From NCBI RefSeq assembly GCF_017303055.1, contig NZ_JAEKJT010000003.1, forward strand, positions 496,001 through 560,000: a DNA stretch of 64,000 nt, in the 5' to 3' direction. A program made the translations under genes and the position numbers. This DNA comes from Halomonas litopenaei (GTDB lineage Bacteria; Pseudomonadota; Gammaproteobacteria; Pseudomonadales; Halomonadaceae). Shown here one piece after another: positions 1-10,827 of the stretch. The notes below the pieces were generated by a model. The model worked only from the letters and a program-made list of their open reading frames with translations. It was not told the DNA's origin and did not search any database. How positions within the stretch are numbered: the stretch's first letter is position 1; every line of letters begins with the position of its first letter.

Positions 1-1
1 C

Positions 2-1261
2 GTGGGCACCAACGCCCTGCGCGACGCGCACAATAGTCAGGAGCTGATCGATCGCGCCGAAGCCTTGCTCGGCACGCGCATCGAGATCATCGCCGGTCGC
101 GAGGAGGCCCGCCTGATCTATCTGGGTGCGGCCCATGCCCTGGCGGAAAGCGGTCGACGCCTGATCGTGGATATCGGTGGCGGCTCCACCGAGTTCATCA
201 TCGGCGAACAGTTCGAGCCCAAGGCGCTGGAAAGCCTCTCCATGGGCTGCGTCACCTTCACCCGCCGCTTCTTCGGCGATGGCGACATCACCGAGAAGCG
301 CATGCGTAACGCCGAGCTTGCCGCGCTGTCGGAGCTCGCCAACATCCGTCGCCCCTATCAACGTCTGGGCTGGGATGATCCGGTCGGCTCCAGCGGCACC
401 ATCAAGGCGGCAGCTGCGGTGTTGCATGCTGCAGGTGACTCCCCAGAGGGCGTCATCACTCGCGATGGGCTGGCCAAGCTGCGCAAGCGTCTGATCAAGA
501 CCAAACAGCTGGACAAGGTGTCGATGGAGGGTCTGAAGGCCGATCGTGCACGAGTGTTTCCGGCCGGAGTGGCGATTCTCAGCGCTATCTTCGAAGCCTT
601 TGAGCTGACGCAGATGCGCTTCGCCGATGGCGCCCTGCGCGAAGGGGTGCTCTACGACATGGCGGGCCGCAACAGTCCTGAGGACTCGCGCCTGAAGAGC
701 CTGGAGACGCTGGCCCGCTACAACGCCGTGGACACACGCCAGGCCGACAATGTCGCCGCCTCGGCACGGGCCATGTTCGAGCAGGTCAAGCAGGACTGGA
801 ACCTGGACGAGGAGCGCGGACGCTATCTGGAATGGGCCGCCTGGATGCATGAGATCGGCCAGTCCATCTCCCATAGCCAGTTCCACCGTCACGGCGCCTA
901 TCTGCTTGAATACTCCGACCTGGCCGGCTTCTCGCGCCCGGAGCAGCGCCTGCTGTCATTCCTGGTGCGGGCGCACCGCCGCAAGTTTCCGCTCAAGGAG
1001 TGGCAAGCGCTGCCCGAAAGCGAACAGCGCGACAGCCAGCGCCTGGCCCGGCTGTTGCGCCTGGCGGTCATTCTCAACCATTCGCGCCCCGAGCAAGCGC
1101 CCGCGGCGCCGCGCCTCGAGGTGGATGACGACACCCTTCACCTGCACTACGAAGGTGGCGATGAGCCAGGACTCTTGTGCACCGACCTGGAACGAGAAGC
1201 CGACTATCTTGCCAGCACCGACTTCGCGCTGGTGCTGCATGCGGTGACCGCGGACCGCTGA
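2..1261 (+). CDS. ppx: Exopolyphosphatase (Ppx/GppA family), 5' end outside the window
   Basis: Only the 3' part is present (about 419 codons); the reading frame is open from base 2, so the true start lies upstream. Ppx/GppA enzymes release phosphate from the end of polyphosphate or hydrolyse pppGpp. The actin-like ATPase fold is visible: GREEARLIYLG, then the phosphate-binding IVDIGGGSTEF at about residues 55-65 of the visible part, then SMGCVTFTRRFF and VGSSGTIKA. The C-terminal half is the HD-like region, with MHEIGQSISH and HRHGAYLLEYS. The length fits Ppx (about 500 aa) with roughly 80-90 N-terminal residues missing. GppA is the alternative, but the long C-terminal HD-like part favours Ppx. 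It converges with tilS; no clear terminator is seen in the 84-bp gap. Confidence 0.9.
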   Translation: MGTNALRDAHNSQELIDRAEALLGTRIEIIAGREEARLIYLGAAHALAESGRRLIVDIGGGSTEFIIGEQFEPKALESLSMGCVTFTRRFFGDGDITEKRMRNAELAALSELANIRRPYQRLGWDDPVGSSGTIKAAAAVLHAAGDSPEGVITRDGLAKLRKRLIKTKQLDKVSMEGLKADRARVFPAGVAILSAIFEAFELTQMRFADGALREGVLYDMAGRNSPEDSRLKSLETLARYNAVDTRQADNVAASARAMFEQVKQDWNLDEERGRYLEWAAWMHEIGQSISHSQFHRHGAYLLEYSDLAGFSRPEQRLLSFLVRAHRRKFPLKEWQALPESEQRDSQRLARLLRLAVILNHSRPEQAPAAPRLEVDDDTLHLHYEGGDEPGLLCTDLEREADYLASTDFALVLHAVTADR

Positions 1262-1345
1262 CGACGTGGCCAGACAACAGACGCACGCTGGCGGGATCAC
1301 CTAGCGGGGTCACGTACTAAGGTCCCGTCGGCGAGCAAACTCCCA

Positions 1346-2632
1346 TCAGGGAATGGTCGTCCAGCCTTGTGCTACCGCGATCCAGGCCCCTGAAGCGGCA
1401 TCCAGCACCGCGACGCATTCGTCGGCTCGCCACAGCAGCACGATATGACAACGCTGCCAGGGAGGCACCGCAGCCTCCTGCAGCAGCCGCTTCACATCGC
1501 GCCGTCCACGGCCTTCCAGGCAAATGCGCTCTCCCCCCTGGCGCGCTCGCAGCGTCAGCAGGCAACGCGCCTGGCCAGAAGGCGCGACCAGGGCAAGCGT
1601 CCTCCCTGCCACCACGACCTCACGCCCAGACCACCACGGCATCTCCGGCAGCGAGACCGGGGTCGTGCGGCTGTCCGCCAGCAGATACAAGGTGCCGCGC
1701 CAGCAGCGCGCTTCGCCACCTGACCAGTGGATCCTCACTTCGGCATCACGTCGTGCCCGGCACTGGGACATGATCTCATCCAGCCGTGTCCCCGGTGGCG
1801 TGGCCAGGTCCAGACAGCGCAGACACCAGCCCAGCAGCCAGCGCTGGCGCGGTCGCGACAGCGCCAGTAGCCCATTTAGCGGCAACCTGGCCGGATCGCC
1901 CCCCAGCCTGTCCAGATCCTCCTGGGCGTATTCCTCGAGCAGCGATACCGCCTCACCAGCATGCCGTGCACTGGCGGACAGCGCTTGAAGGGCGTCAGGC
2001 CAACGCTCCAGCAGTGACGGCACCAGCCGATGGCGCAGGAAATTGCGATCCAGCGACAGGTCCTGATTGCTGGGATCCTCGATCCAGGCAAGCCTTCGCC
2101 TGGCGGCCTCCTTCTCCAGCGCGAGGCGTCCGACACTCAATAGCGGACGGACGATGACCCGTCCTTGCTGCTGACGGCGTGTCGGCATGCCAGCCAACCC
2201 CATCACCCCCGACCGACGCAGGGCCGCCAGCCAGAAGGTCTCGGCCTGGTCATCAGCATGCTGCGCCAGCCACAGATGATCTCCAGGCTCCATGACATCC
2301 ATAAAGGCCCGGTAGCGGGCCGCCCTGGCCGCTGCCTCGAGGCCCTTGCCCGCCGCCACATCGACACTGACCCGGACCACCTCCAGCGCGACGCCCTGCT
2401 CGCGACACAGGGCACGGCTGTGGCGCGCAAAGTCGTCCGCCGCCGGCTGCAGGCCATGGTGGACATGAATCGCCCTGAGCGCCCGCCCACGGCGCCGGCA
2501 GGCATCCGCGGCCAGTGCCAGCAGCACGCAGGAATCCAGTCCTCCCGAAAGCCCCACCCATAGCGTGCGATCATCGGGCAGGTCATCGATAAAGGGCGCG
2601 ACAATGGCCTCAAGGCCAGGGGACTCAGACAT
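1346..2632 (-). CDS. tilS: tRNA(Ile)-lysidine synthase
   Basis: A 428-aa enzyme that ligates lysine to C34 of tRNA-Ile(CAU) with ATP, turning a Met anticodon into an AUA-reading Ile anticodon. The N-terminal PP-loop is clear: LWVGLSGGLDSCVLLAL (SGGLDS) at about residues 24-40. It is followed by the family's IHVHHGLQPAADDF and LAQHADDQAETFWL, then IEDPSNQDLSLDRNFLRH. The C-terminal TilS domain (about 325-428) contains the region RDVKRLLQEAAVPPWQR. Length matches the E. coli enzyme (432 aa). It is the last gene of the minus-strand block, 93 bp after accA, as in many gammaproteobacteria (accA-tilS). Confidence 0.93.
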   Translation of the reverse strand: MSESPGLEAIVAPFIDDLPDDRTLWVGLSGGLDSCVLLALAADACRRRGRALRAIHVHHGLQPAADDFARHSRALCREQGVALEVVRVSVDVAAGKGLEAAARAARYRAFMDVMEPGDHLWLAQHADDQAETFWLAALRRSGVMGLAGMPTRRQQQGRVIVRPLLSVGRLALEKEAARRRLAWIEDPSNQDLSLDRNFLRHRLVPSLLERWPDALQALSASARHAGEAVSLLEEYAQEDLDRLGGDPARLPLNGLLALSRPRQRWLLGWCLRCLDLATPPGTRLDEIMSQCRARRDAEVRIHWSGGEARCWRGTLYLLADSRTTPVSLPEMPWWSGREVVVAGRTLALVAPSGQARCLLTLRARQGGERICLEGRGRRDVKRLLQEAAVPPWQRCHIVLLWRADECVAVLDAASGAWIAVAQGWTTIP

Positions 2633-2669
2633 GCCTGCTCTCCACCCGATACCCGGGCATCACATGCAA

Positions 2670-2700
2670 GCGGCCCCTATCGCAGAACGACAGGGGCCGC
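2670..2700 (-). terminator. GC-rich hairpin between accA and tilS
   Basis: A perfect 9-bp inverted repeat (GCGGCCCCT / AGGGGCCGC) with a 13-nt loop lies just after the accA stop codon on the minus strand. No T-run follows, so it may be an attenuating or RNA-stabilising hairpin rather than a full intrinsic terminator. Confidence 0.4.
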
Positions 2701-2725
2701 GGGGTTACCACGAAGACCCGACGCT

Positions 2726-3679
2726 TCAGGCGGGGGCGCCGTAGCTCATCAGGCGCTCATAGCGACGTGCCAACAGGGCGTCGCTGTCCAGAGCGTCCAG
2801 GCGCTCCAGACTCTCGCTGATGGCGTCACGCACTCGCGTCGCTGCCTCGTAAGGGAAGCGGTGCGCACCGCCCAGCGGCTCCTTGATCAGGTTATCGACG
2901 AAACCGAGCTCCTTGAGACGGCTGGCGGTAATCCCCATGGCCTGAGCGGCATCGCTGGCGCGTTCCGCGCTCTTCCACAGGATCGAGGCACACCCCTCAG
3001 GAGAAATGACCGAGTAGGTAGAGTACTCAAGCATCATCAGCTCGTCACAGACACCGATGGCCAGGGCGCCACCGGAGCCACCTTCACCTACCACGGTGGA
3101 GACGATGGGGGTCTTGAGACGCGACATCACCGCCAGGTTATAGGCGATGGCCTCACTCTGGCCGCGCTCTTCCGCGTCGATACCCGGATAGGCGCCAGGG
3201 GTGTCGATGAAGGTCAGCACCGGCATCTTGAAGCGCTCGGCCATTTCCATCAGACGGCACGCCTTGCGGTAGCCTTCCGGGCGGGGCATGCCGAAATTGC
3301 GGCGGACCTTCTCCTTGACGTCGCGGCCCTTCTGATGACCGATGATCATCACCGGACGATCATTGAGGCGCGCAACACCGCCGACGATAGCGGCGTCATC
3401 GGCAAACTCGCGATCACCATGCAGCTCATCGAAGTCGCTGAACACATGCTCGAGATAGTCCAGCGTGTACGGGCGCTGCGGATGGCGAGACAGCTGCGAT
3501 ACCTGCCACGGCGTCAGATCCTTGAAGATCGACTCGGTCAGCTTGCGGCTCTTTTCCTCAAGGCGCGAAATCTCGTCAGCCAGGCTGACCTGACTGTCGT
3601 TGCCGACCAGACGAAGCTCTTCGATCTTGGCCTGCAGTTCGGCGATGGGCTGTTCGAAATCGAGATAGTTGGGGTTCAT
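2726..3679 (-). CDS. accA: Acetyl-CoA carboxylase, carboxyltransferase alpha subunit
   Basis: A 317-aa protein starting [19 protein letters not shown], the usual AccA N-terminus and length (E. coli 319 aa). With AccD it forms the carboxyltransferase that makes malonyl-CoA, the committed step of fatty-acid synthesis. Visible family stretches include [40 protein letters not shown] and [20 protein letters not shown] (the acyl-CoA/oxyanion region), then [15 protein letters not shown]. It lies between dnaE (154 bp upstream) and tilS, a conserved gammaproteobacterial order. Confidence 0.97.
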   Translation of the reverse strand: MNPNYLDFEQPIAELQAKIEELRLVGNDSQVSLADEISRLEEKSRKLTESIFKDLTPWQVSQLSRHPQRPYTLDYLEHVFSDFDELHGDREFADDAAIVGGVARLNDRPVMIIGHQKGRDVKEKVRRNFGMPRPEGYRKACRLMEMAERFKMPVLTFIDTPGAYPGIDAEERGQSEAIAYNLAVMSRLKTPIVSTVVGEGGSGGALAIGVCDELMMLEYSTYSVISPEGCASILWKSAERASDAAQAMGITASRLKELGFVDNLIKEPLGGAHRFPYEAATRVRDAISESLERLDALDSDALLARRYERLMSYGAPA

Positions 3680-3758
3680 GGGCCAGCCTTGTGATCATGG
3701 TCAGGCGGGCGCGACCGCAGGTCGCAGGCCCACCCATGGCAAATAAAAAGTGGTGTGC

Positions 3759-3786
3759 ATTATCGCACCCTGACGGGGCCACGCAA
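3759..3786 (-). promoter_or_regulatory. Candidate sigma70 promoter for accA
   Basis: On the minus strand, TTGCGT (3781-3786) and GATAAT (3759-3764) are separated by 16 bp, about 80 bp before the accA start. The -10 matches 5/6 but the -35 is weak, so this is a tentative call. Confidence 0.35.
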
Positions 3787-3833
3787 GGCGCAGCCGTCCA
3801 GCGACCTTAACGCCGCAGCGTATTTTGGCCACC

Positions 3834-6800
3834 TCAGCGATACTTGAGACGTACGCCATCCTGTCCTTCGACATCCCGCAGGGCGATCAACAGGTCATCA
3901 GATGGCAGGACCTTCCACTGCTCGTCGAACTCCAGCCAGCCGGTAGCGTCGACATTGCGATAGCGCAGGCGCACCGGCAGGCCTTCCTCATGTCGATGGG
4001 GCTCAAGGCTTGCGCGCAGGCTGTCAATCAACCGGCCGTTCGCCTGACGACCATCCACCGAGACCTCCACCGCCTGGCCAAAGCGCGAGCGTGCCTGGAC
4101 CATGGGGGTGACGTCCTTGCCTCGCAGGCGCAGGCCACCGGAGTAGTCATCGCTGGAGACTTCTCCTTCGACGATCAGCACCTCGGCATTGTCGAGCTGC
4201 TCACGCACGCTGTCATACAGCTCGCCGAACAGTGACGCCTCGATCCGCCCCGTGCGGTCGTCCAGGGTGAGGAAGGCCATGGTGTCGCCCCGCTTGGACT
4301 TCATGGTGCGCTGCGCCACCACCAGCCCGGCCACCCGCTGCGGCTCCCGGGAAGGCTTCAAGTCCGCGATGCGGGTCGAGACAAAACGTGCCAGTTCCTC
4401 TTCGTACTCATCGATGGGGTGGCCCGTCAGATAGAGACCAAGGGTGTCCTTCTCGCCGGCCAGCCGATCGCGATCGCTCCATTCCCGCACGCGCAGATAG
4501 TCCGCATAAGGATCGCTGGCCCCTTCATCGGCGTCCGGTGCAAACGCTTCGCCGAACAGGTCCATCATCCCGGCGTTGTGGTTCTTGTGACTCTGCGCAG
4601 CGGCCTTGAGGGCGTCATCCAGGGCCGCGCTGAGCACCGCACGATTGGGCCCCAGGTTATCCAGCGCTCCGGAGCGGATCAGCGCCTCCAGGGTACGCTT
4701 GTTCATGCGCTTGGGGTCGATACGGCGACAGAAGTCGAACAGATCGGTAAAGGGGCCTTCGGCGGTACGCGCCTCGACAATGGCGCCGATCGGACCTTCC
4801 CCCACGCCACGAATGGCACCCAGGCCATACACCACCCGGCCTTCATCATCGACCGTGAACTTGTAGCCGCCCACGTTGACGTCCGGTGGCGTGACCGTGA
4901 GCTTGAGATGGCGACACTCCTCGATCAGCGGCACCACCTTGTCCAGGTTGTCCATTTCGGTGGACATCACCGCCGCCATGAACGGGCCCGGGTAATGCGC
5001 CTTGAGCCAGGCGGTCTGGTAGGACACCAGCGCGTAGGCCGCCGAGTGGGACTTGTTGAAGCCGTAACCGGCAAACTTTTCCACCAGGTCGAAGATGTTG
5101 CCAGCAAGGTCCGCATCGATGCCGTTGGCCGCACAGCCTTCCATGAAACCGGTACGCTGCTTGGCCATCTCTTCCGGCTTCTTCTTACCCATCGCGCGCC
5201 GCAACAGGTCAGCCTGACCCAAGGAGTAGCCCGCCATCACCTGGGCAATCTGCATCACCTGCTCCTGGTACAGGATGATGCCGTAAGTCGGCTGCAGCAC
5301 GGGCTTCAGCAGCTCGTGCTGGTAATCCGGGTGGGGGTAGGAGATCTCCGCCCGTCCGTGCTTACGGTTGATGAAGTCATCGACCATGCCGGACTGCAGC
5401 GGCCCCGGACGGAACAGTGCCACCAGTGCGATCATGTCCTCCAGCGAGTCCGGCAAGAGGCGCTTGATCAGCTCCTTCATCCCCCGGGATTCCAGCTGGA
5501 ACACCGCGGTGGTCTCGGCCTTCTTGAGCATCTCGAAGGTCTTGCCGTCGTCCAGCGGGATCGCATCGATATCCAGCGCCCCCTTGCCCTCGCTGGCGCG
5601 CACCCGATCGACCATCTCCAGCGCCCAATCGATGATGGTCAGCGTACGCAAGCCCAGGAAGTCAAACTTGACCAGCCCGGCATCCTCGATGTCGTTCTTG
5701 TCAAACTGAACGACCAGCCCGGAGCCATCCTCGTCACATAACAGCGGTGAGAAGTCGGTCAGCTTGGTGGGCGCGATGACGACGCCCCCGGCGTGCTTGC
5801 CGGTGCCTCGCGTCACCCCCTCGAGCTTGAGCGCCATGTCCCAGATTTCCTGGGCTTCCTCATCTACCTCAATGAATTCCTTGAGCTGAGGCTCCTCTTC
5901 GATGGCCTTGGACAACGTCATGCCCACCTCGAAGGGAATCAGCTTGGACAGCTTGTCCCCCAGCGAGTACGGCTTGCCCTGGGCGCGGGCAACGTCTCGC
6001 ACCACGGCCTTGGCCGCCATGGTGCCGAAGGTGACGATCTGCGACACCGCGTTACGGCCATAGCGCTCGGCCACGTAATCGATGACGCGATCACGTTTTT
6101 CCATGCAGAAGTCGACGTCAAAGTCCGGCATCGACACCCGCTCGGGGTTCAGAAAGCGCTCGAACAGCAGGTCATACTGGATCGGATCGAGATCGGTGAT
6201 CTTCTGCGCGTAGGCCACCAGCGAGCCGGCACCGGAGCCGCGCCCCGGCCCTACCGGGACATCGTTGTCCTTGGCCCACTGGATAAAGTCCATCACGATC
6301 AGGAAGTAACCGGGGAACCCCATCTGCAGGATGATGTCCAGCTCGAAGTCCAGGCGCTCTCGGTAGCGCTTCTCGAGCGCCGCCCAGTCGTCGCTGTCGC
6401 GTGGGTGACTGTCCACCGGGTAAAGAGCGTCAAGGCGCTCGGTCAGGCCATCGTGGGAGATCTTGCGGAAGAACTCGTCCTGGGTCATGCCCTCGGGAAT
6501 ACCGTATTCCGGCAGGAAGATCTCGCCCAGGCGAACGTTGACGTTACAACGCGCGGCGATCATGACGCTGTTTTCCAGCGCCGCGGGAATATCGGCAAAC
6601 AGCTCCGCCATCTCCTGTGGCGACTTGAGGTACTGTTCCTCGGTGTAGCGCCGCTCGCGACGGGGGTCATCCAGCGCCTTGCCCTCGCCAATGGCCACGC
6701 GGGTTTCGTGGGCCCAGAAGTCCTCACGCTTGAGGAAGCGCACATCGTTGGTCGCCACCACCGGAACCCCGGTGTCCATGGCCAACGCCACCGACGCATG

Positions 6801-7343
6801 CACGCAGTCTTCTTCCAGCGGGCGACCGGTCCGGGTCAGCTCCAGATAGAAACGGCCGGGAAACGCCTGACACCATTCATCCAGCAAACGCCGCGCATCG
6901 GCATGATGATCGCTGAGCAAATGGCGGCCCACGTCTCCTTCACGCCCACCAGACAGCGCGATCAAGCCTTCGCTCTGCTCCAGTACCCAGGCTTTCTCCA
7001 GGTAAGCCCGGTCCTGACGCTGGCCCTCGACCCAGCCGCGAGAGATCAGTTCGGTCAGGTTGCGATAGCCGACGTCATTCATCGCCAGCAGCGTCACCCG
7101 ATACGGATGATCCAGGTCATGGGCGTTGACCAGCCACAGGTCGGCACCGATCACGGGCTTCATGCCAGCGCCCTGGACCCCGTTGTAGAACTTCACCAGG
7201 CCGAACAGATTGGATTCATCGGTCAACGCCAGCGCTGGCGCGCCATGCTCGACGCCAGCCTTGACGTAAGGCTTGAGGCGCACGAGGCCGTCAACCAGAG
7301 AGAACTCGCTATGGACGCGAAGATGAACGAAAGGAGCGGACAT
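3834..7343 (-). CDS. dnaE: DNA polymerase III alpha subunit
   Basis: A 1169-aa replicative polymerase; E. coli DnaE is 1160 aa. The order of domains is typical: N-terminal PHP domain ([20 protein letters not shown] at residues 5-24), polymerase core with [15 protein letters not shown] and the catalytic-aspartate region [20 protein letters not shown] (about 405-424), and [20 protein letters not shown] in the fingers/beta-binding part. The OB-fold region at about 1000-1075 includes [20 protein letters not shown], followed by a C-terminal tail. It sits 46 bp after rnhB in the conserved lpxB-rnhB-dnaE-accA order. The start is preceded by GAGGTAAGG. Confidence 0.97.
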   Translation of the reverse strand: MSAPFVHLRVHSEFSLVDGLVRLKPYVKAGVEHGAPALALTDESNLFGLVKFYNGVQGAGMKPVIGADLWLVNAHDLDHPYRVTLLAMNDVGYRNLTELISRGWVEGQRQDRAYLEKAWVLEQSEGLIALSGGREGDVGRHLLSDHHADARRLLDEWCQAFPGRFYLELTRTGRPLEEDCVHASVALAMDTGVPVVATNDVRFLKREDFWAHETRVAIGEGKALDDPRRERRYTEEQYLKSPQEMAELFADIPAALENSVMIAARCNVNVRLGEIFLPEYGIPEGMTQDEFFRKISHDGLTERLDALYPVDSHPRDSDDWAALEKRYRERLDFELDIILQMGFPGYFLIVMDFIQWAKDNDVPVGPGRGSGAGSLVAYAQKITDLDPIQYDLLFERFLNPERVSMPDFDVDFCMEKRDRVIDYVAERYGRNAVSQIVTFGTMAAKAVVRDVARAQGKPYSLGDKLSKLIPFEVGMTLSKAIEEEPQLKEFIEVDEEAQEIWDMALKLEGVTRGTGKHAGGVVIAPTKLTDFSPLLCDEDGSGLVVQFDKNDIEDAGLVKFDFLGLRTLTIIDWALEMVDRVRASEGKGALDIDAIPLDDGKTFEMLKKAETTAVFQLESRGMKELIKRLLPDSLEDMIALVALFRPGPLQSGMVDDFINRKHGRAEISYPHPDYQHELLKPVLQPTYGIILYQEQVMQIAQVMAGYSLGQADLLRRAMGKKKPEEMAKQRTGFMEGCAANGIDADLAGNIFDLVEKFAGYGFNKSHSAAYALVSYQTAWLKAHYPGPFMAAVMSTEMDNLDKVVPLIEECRHLKLTVTPPDVNVGGYKFTVDDEGRVVYGLGAIRGVGEGPIGAIVEARTAEGPFTDLFDFCRRIDPKRMNKRTLEALIRSGALDNLGPNRAVLSAALDDALKAAAQSHKNHNAGMMDLFGEAFAPDADEGASDPYADYLRVREWSDRDRLAGEKDTLGLYLTGHPIDEYEEELARFVSTRIADLKPSREPQRVAGLVVAQRTMKSKRGDTMAFLTLDDRTGRIEASLFGELYDSVREQLDNAEVLIVEGEVSSDDYSGGLRLRGKDVTPMVQARSRFGQAVEVSVDGRQANGRLIDSLRASLEPHRHEEGLPVRLRYRNVDATGWLEFDEQWKVLPSDDLLIALRDVEGQDGVRLKYR

Positions 7344-7389
7344 GTGAAAGCCTTACCTCGACCCGCCGTGGCGGGGCTGTGAATACGGG

Positions 7390-8031
7390 TCAGAATAGCG
7401 CCAGCTGGCGCTTGACAGGGGCAAAGGAGCGACGATGTTCGTCGAGTGGCCCCAGACGTTCCAGCGCGGCCAGATGTTCAGCCGTCGGGTAGCCCTTGTG
7501 GCGGGCGAAACCATAGTCAGGATAGCGCCGGTCGAGCGACACCATGGCAGCATCCCGCGCCACCTTGGCGAGGATGGATGCGGCGGCGATGGCCGGGTGA
7601 CGGGCATCACCCTTGACCACAGCCTGGCCGGGAACATGATGCCCGGGGAGGCGATTGCCGTCCACCAGCAGGTATTCAGGCGAAGGCATCAGCCCATCGA
7701 TGGCACGGCGCATGGCAAGATGCGTGGCGTGGTAGATATTGAGCTGATCGATTTCCTCGGGGCTGGCGGCTGCCACGTGGAAGGCCAGCGCACGTTCACG
7801 AATCAGCCCATCGAGGGCTTCTCGGCGCTTGGCCGACAACGCCTTGGAATCGGTCAGCCCGTCGATGGGCCGCTCGGGATCCAGGATCACCGCCGCGGCG
7901 ACCACCGCGCCGACCAACGGCCCCCGCCCGACCTCATCCACCCCGGCCAGGAGCTGGCCATCATAGTCCACCACCAATGGCGGCAACGGCGCCTTCGCGG
8001 CGCGCCCCTTGCGAGCCGAATCAGCGGCCAT
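7390..8031 (-). CDS. rnhB: Ribonuclease HII
   Basis: A 213-aa type 2 RNase H that removes ribonucleotides from RNA/DNA hybrids. The catalytic DEVGRG motif is in [20 protein letters not shown] (about residues 27-46); [17 protein letters not shown] and [15 protein letters not shown] are also diagnostic. The ATG at 8031 is chosen because translation from there gives the normal family length and overlaps the lpxB stop by 11 nt. A longer in-frame extension upstream lies entirely inside lpxB and looks like a shadow. Translational coupling to lpxB is likely. Confidence 0.95.
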   Translation of the reverse strand: MAADSARKGRAAKAPLPPLVVDYDGQLLAGVDEVGRGPLVGAVVAAAVILDPERPIDGLTDSKALSAKRREALDGLIRERALAFHVAAASPEEIDQLNIYHATHLAMRRAIDGLMPSPEYLLVDGNRLPGHHVPGQAVVKGDARHPAIAAASILAKVARDAAMVSLDRRYPDYGFARHKGYPTAEHLAALERLGPLDEHRRSFAPVKRQLALF

Positions 8032-9430
8032 CCTTGTCTCCTCTGGCCTGCGCAGGTCCAGCGCCGGTGTCGCTAACCTGAGAAGCCATCTTGTGAGAGG
8101 GGCCTGCAGCGGTCTTATGAGAAGCGCCTGCGGCGGTCTTATTAGAGGCACCTGCGGCGGTCTTGTAAGAAGCGCCAGCGTCGCTCCCGGCACTGTCCGG
8201 GTCCGCCACCTCCTGCGCGCACTCCGGGGCCACACTCGGTGGCAACGGCCGACCTGCCACCAGCGCTTCGATGGCCTCCGCCGCGCGACGGCTGGCATCA
8301 CGCTGCAGGCCTTCATGCATCGCCGCGAAGCGCGTCTCGAGCGCGCTACGCCCCTGGGGATCCGACAACATGGACTCCAGCTGCCGGGCAATCGCTTCGG
8401 CACTGGCCTCGTCCTGAATCAGTTCAGGCACCAGCGACTCCTGGGCGATCAGGTTCGGCAGCGAGATCCACGGGGTCTTGACCATCCAGCGAGCAATCCG
8501 ATGCGTCATCGGCGCCATGCGATAGCCCACCAGCATCGGCCGGTGACACAGCATGGCTTCCAGCGCCGCCGTACCCGAGGCGAGCAGAACCAGGTCGCTG
8601 GCCACCATGGCTTCGCGGGCCTGACCGTCCAGCAGCATGACGCGATCGCGAAGAGCCGGCCGCTGTTGCAGCAGAACCTCGAGCTCCTGGCGACGCTCGG
8701 GCGTGGCAGCCGGAATCACCACCCGCAGGCGCTCACGCGTTTCCACCAGTCGCTGTGCGGCCTCCACAAAGGTCGCCGCCATGAAACGCAGTTCATTGCG
8801 CCTTGAACCTGGCAGCAGCGCCAATACTTCTTCGTCCGGCTCGAGCCCAAACGCCCTGCGGGCAGACTGCCGATCGTTCACCAGCGGCAGCTCGTCTGCC
8901 AGCGGGTGGCCGACGAAGGCCACCGGCACGCGATGCTTGACGTAGAAGGCTGCCTCGAACGGCAAGAAGGTCAGCATGGCATCCACCGAGCGGGCAATGC
9001 CCTTGACCCGCCCCTGGCGCCAGGCCCATACCGACGGGCTGACGTAATGAGCCGTGGTGATACCCGCCTCGCGCAGCTGTCGCTCGAGCCCCAGATTGAA
9101 GTCAGGCGCATCGATGCCCACCATGATGTCAGGCTGCCATGCCAGCGCGTCGCGGCGCAGATGGCGACGCACACGCACCAGCTCGGGCAGGTGCTTGAGC
9201 ACCTCGACCAGACCCATGACCGACAGGGTTTCCAGGGGATACAGTGACGTCAGGCCCTCGGCCAGCATGCGTGGCCCGCCGAGCCCACGAAACTCGACGC
9301 CAGGATGTCGCGCCTTGAGCGCGCGCATCAATCCCGCGCCAAGAATGTCGCCAGACAATTCTCCGGCGACCAGGTAGACACGGCGGACAGGGACGGCGTC
9401 ACTCTCGGCTTGGCGAACGACGTGGGTCAT
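8021..9430 (-). CDS. lpxB: Lipid-A-disaccharide synthase with repeat-bearing C-terminal tail
   Basis: A 469-aa GT19 glycosyltransferase that joins UDP-2,3-diacylglucosamine and lipid X into the lipid A disaccharide at the inner membrane. Family features are [20 protein letters not shown] near the N-terminus, [44 protein letters not shown] and the hydrophobic [20 protein letters not shown]. The catalytic part ends near residue 390, the usual family length (E. coli 382 aa). The remaining roughly 80 residues are a low-complexity extension carrying four copies of an 8-residue repeat (GAS-x-KTAA). The extension is in frame and ends in a normal overlap with rnhB, so it appears to be translated. Confidence 0.95.
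   Translation of the reverse strand: MTHVVRQAESDAVPVRRVYLVAGELSGDILGAGLMRALKARHPGVEFRGLGGPRMLAEGLTSLYPLETLSVMGLVEVLKHLPELVRVRRHLRRDALAWQPDIMVGIDAPDFNLGLERQLREAGITTAHYVSPSVWAWRQGRVKGIARSVDAMLTFLPFEAAFYVKHRVPVAFVGHPLADELPLVNDRQSARRAFGLEPDEEVLALLPGSRRNELRFMAATFVEAAQRLVETRERLRVVIPAATPERRQELEVLLQQRPALRDRVMLLDGQAREAMVASDLVLLASGTAALEAMLCHRPMLVGYRMAPMTHRIARWMVKTPWISLPNLIAQESLVPELIQDEASAEAIARQLESMLSDPQGRSALETRFAAMHEGLQRDASRRAAEAIEALVAGRPLPPSVAPECAQEVADPDSAGSDAGASYKTAAGASNKTAAGASHKTAAGPSHKMASQVSDTGAGPAQARGDKDGR
8081..8176 (-). repeat. Four tandem 24-bp units in the lpxB 3' end
   Basis: Four 24-nt units at 8081-8104, 8105-8128, 8129-8152 and 8153-8176 encode [24 protein letters not shown] and GPSHKMAS in transcription order. 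The last unit is the most diverged. Being a multiple of three, unit gain or loss would keep the frame. Confidence 0.9.
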
Positions 9431-9506
9431 GGGGGCTCCCCGGATCAGCGATGGAGTGTCCCGGGGGCAGCGGCCTCACCGGATGGTCAGGCAAGGCCGC
9501 TGTTCA

Positions 9507-10274
9507 TCAGCGGATAATGCCCCGGGTAGACGCCTCGATGGAGGCCACGAAGGCGTCGGTTTCCGCCAGCGAGAACCGCTGGCGAATCTCGGCGACCGCT
9601 TGCTCGACGGTCAGTCCCTGCCGGTAGACCAGCTTGTAGGACTCGTTGAGCGCGCGGATCGCCTCACTGGCAAAGCCACGCCGCTTGAGGCCGACCACAT
9701 TGAGACCATGGGCCTGAGCAGGGTTGCCGTTGATCATCACGAAGTCGGGTGTGTCCTTGGTGATGATCGAGCCTCCCCCGGCCATGGCATGGGAACCAAA
9801 GCGGCAGAACTGATGGATCGCCGACAGACCGCCGATGATGGCGAAATCGCCCAACTGCACATGTCCGGCCAGGGTCACCTGGTTGGCCAGAATACAGTCA
9901 TCGCCGATGATGCAGTCATGCCCGACATGGACATAGGCCATGAACAGATTGCGCGAACCGATGGTGGTCTCGCTGCGATCCTGCACGGTGCCGCGGTGCA
10001 GGGTGACTCCCTCACGGACAACGTTGTCATCGCCCATCACCAGGCGCGTCGGTTCTCCGTTGTACTTCTTGTCCTGGCAAGCCTCGCCGACAGACGCAAA
10101 CTGAAAGATGCGATTGCGCTTGCCAAGGACCGTCGGCCCCTGCACCACGACATGGGGACCAATCACGGTGCCTTCGCCAATCTCGACGTCGGGACCAATC
10201 ACGCTGAAGGGCCCAACCTCGACATCGTCGGCCAGGCGGGCGCCGGGATCTACGATGGCGGACGGATGTATCAA
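9507..10274 (-). CDS. lpxA: Acyl-ACP--UDP-N-acetylglucosamine O-acyltransferase
   Basis: A 255-aa left-handed beta-helix enzyme for the first step of lipid A synthesis (3-O-acylation of UDP-GlcNAc). Hexapeptide repeats run from [20 protein letters not shown] onwards. The catalytic histidine region is [16 protein letters not shown] (about residues 119-134), and [20 protein letters not shown] precedes the C-terminal helical part. Length matches the family (262 aa in E. coli). The start codon overlaps the fabZ stop by 4 nt, in the conserved lpxD-fabZ-lpxA-lpxB cluster. Confidence 0.97.
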   Translation of the reverse strand: MIHPSAIVDPGARLADDVEVGPFSVIGPDVEIGEGTVIGPHVVVQGPTVLGKRNRIFQFASVGEACQDKKYNGEPTRLVMGDDNVVREGVTLHRGTVQDRSETTIGSRNLFMAYVHVGHDCIIGDDCILANQVTLAGHVQLGDFAIIGGLSAIHQFCRFGSHAMAGGGSIITKDTPDFVMINGNPAQAHGLNVVGLKRRGFASEAIRALNESYKLVYRQGLTVEQAVAEIRQRFSLAETDAFVASIEASTRGIIR

Positions 10275-10714
10275 GCGATCTTCCTCTCGGCGCAGATGAT
10301 GTCGGCTTCACAGGCCAGCTCACCTTCCACGGTGGCACGGCACTTGAACTTCCAGATGCCGCGCTTGGCCCGCTCGACCTCGGCACGCAGCTGCAGGGTA
10401 TCGCCAGGCATGACCGGACGCTTGAAGCGCACGTTATCGCTACCGACGAGGTAGTACACGTAGCCGTCGGCGGGCAGCTTGTTGACCGTCTTGAAGCCAA
10501 GAATGCCGCAGGCCTGGGCCAGCGCCTCGACCACCAGCACCCCCGGCATGATGGGATGGTGCGGGAAGTGACCATTGAAGAACGGCTCGTTGATGCTGAC
10601 ATTCTTGTAGGCAACGATGGTCTCGCCGTGGGTCAATTCCGTGACCCGATCCACCAGCAAGAAAGGATAGCGGTGGGGCAGATATTCGCGAATCTCGTTG
10701 ATGTCCATAACCAT
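10271..10714 (-). CDS. fabZ: 3-hydroxyacyl-[acyl-carrier-protein] dehydratase FabZ
   Basis: A 147-aa hot-dog fold dehydratase of the fatty-acid elongation cycle. [13 protein letters not shown], then the active-site block [20 protein letters not shown] with catalytic His and, further in, Glu, are diagnostic. [17 protein letters not shown] follows. The ATG at 10714 is chosen because AGAGGT lies at normal spacing; an ATG two codons later at 10708 is the alternative. It competes with LpxA for 3-hydroxyacyl-ACP, and their coupling by a 4-nt overlap fits balanced expression. Confidence 0.97.
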   Translation of the reverse strand: MVMDINEIREYLPHRYPFLLVDRVTELTHGETIVAYKNVSINEPFFNGHFPHHPIMPGVLVVEALAQACGILGFKTVNKLPADGYVYYLVGSDNVRFKRPVMPGDTLQLRAEVERAKRGIWKFKCRATVEGELACEADIICAERKIA

Positions 10715-10827
10715 CGTAGCGACCTCTAAAATGACAAGAGCCCTTCTCCGAGAAGGACACGAGCGGCGTCGGGCTTGCGCGCCGAGCCGACAATAGGCGG
10801 TGGATTATACCGACCTGAACCACCCCC

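Noticed and set aside
4419-7382. Two long plus-strand open frames (about 440 and 529 codons) opposite dnaE
   Set aside because: They lie fully antisense to a clear DnaE, have histidine/glycine/glutamine-rich composition typical of the complementary frame of GC-rich genes, and show no domain or ribosome site.
7390-8403. RNase HII with a 124-residue N-terminal extension
   Set aside because: The extension lies inside lpxB in another frame, is Arg/Pro-rich and has no RNase H features; the ATG at 8031 gives the normal length.
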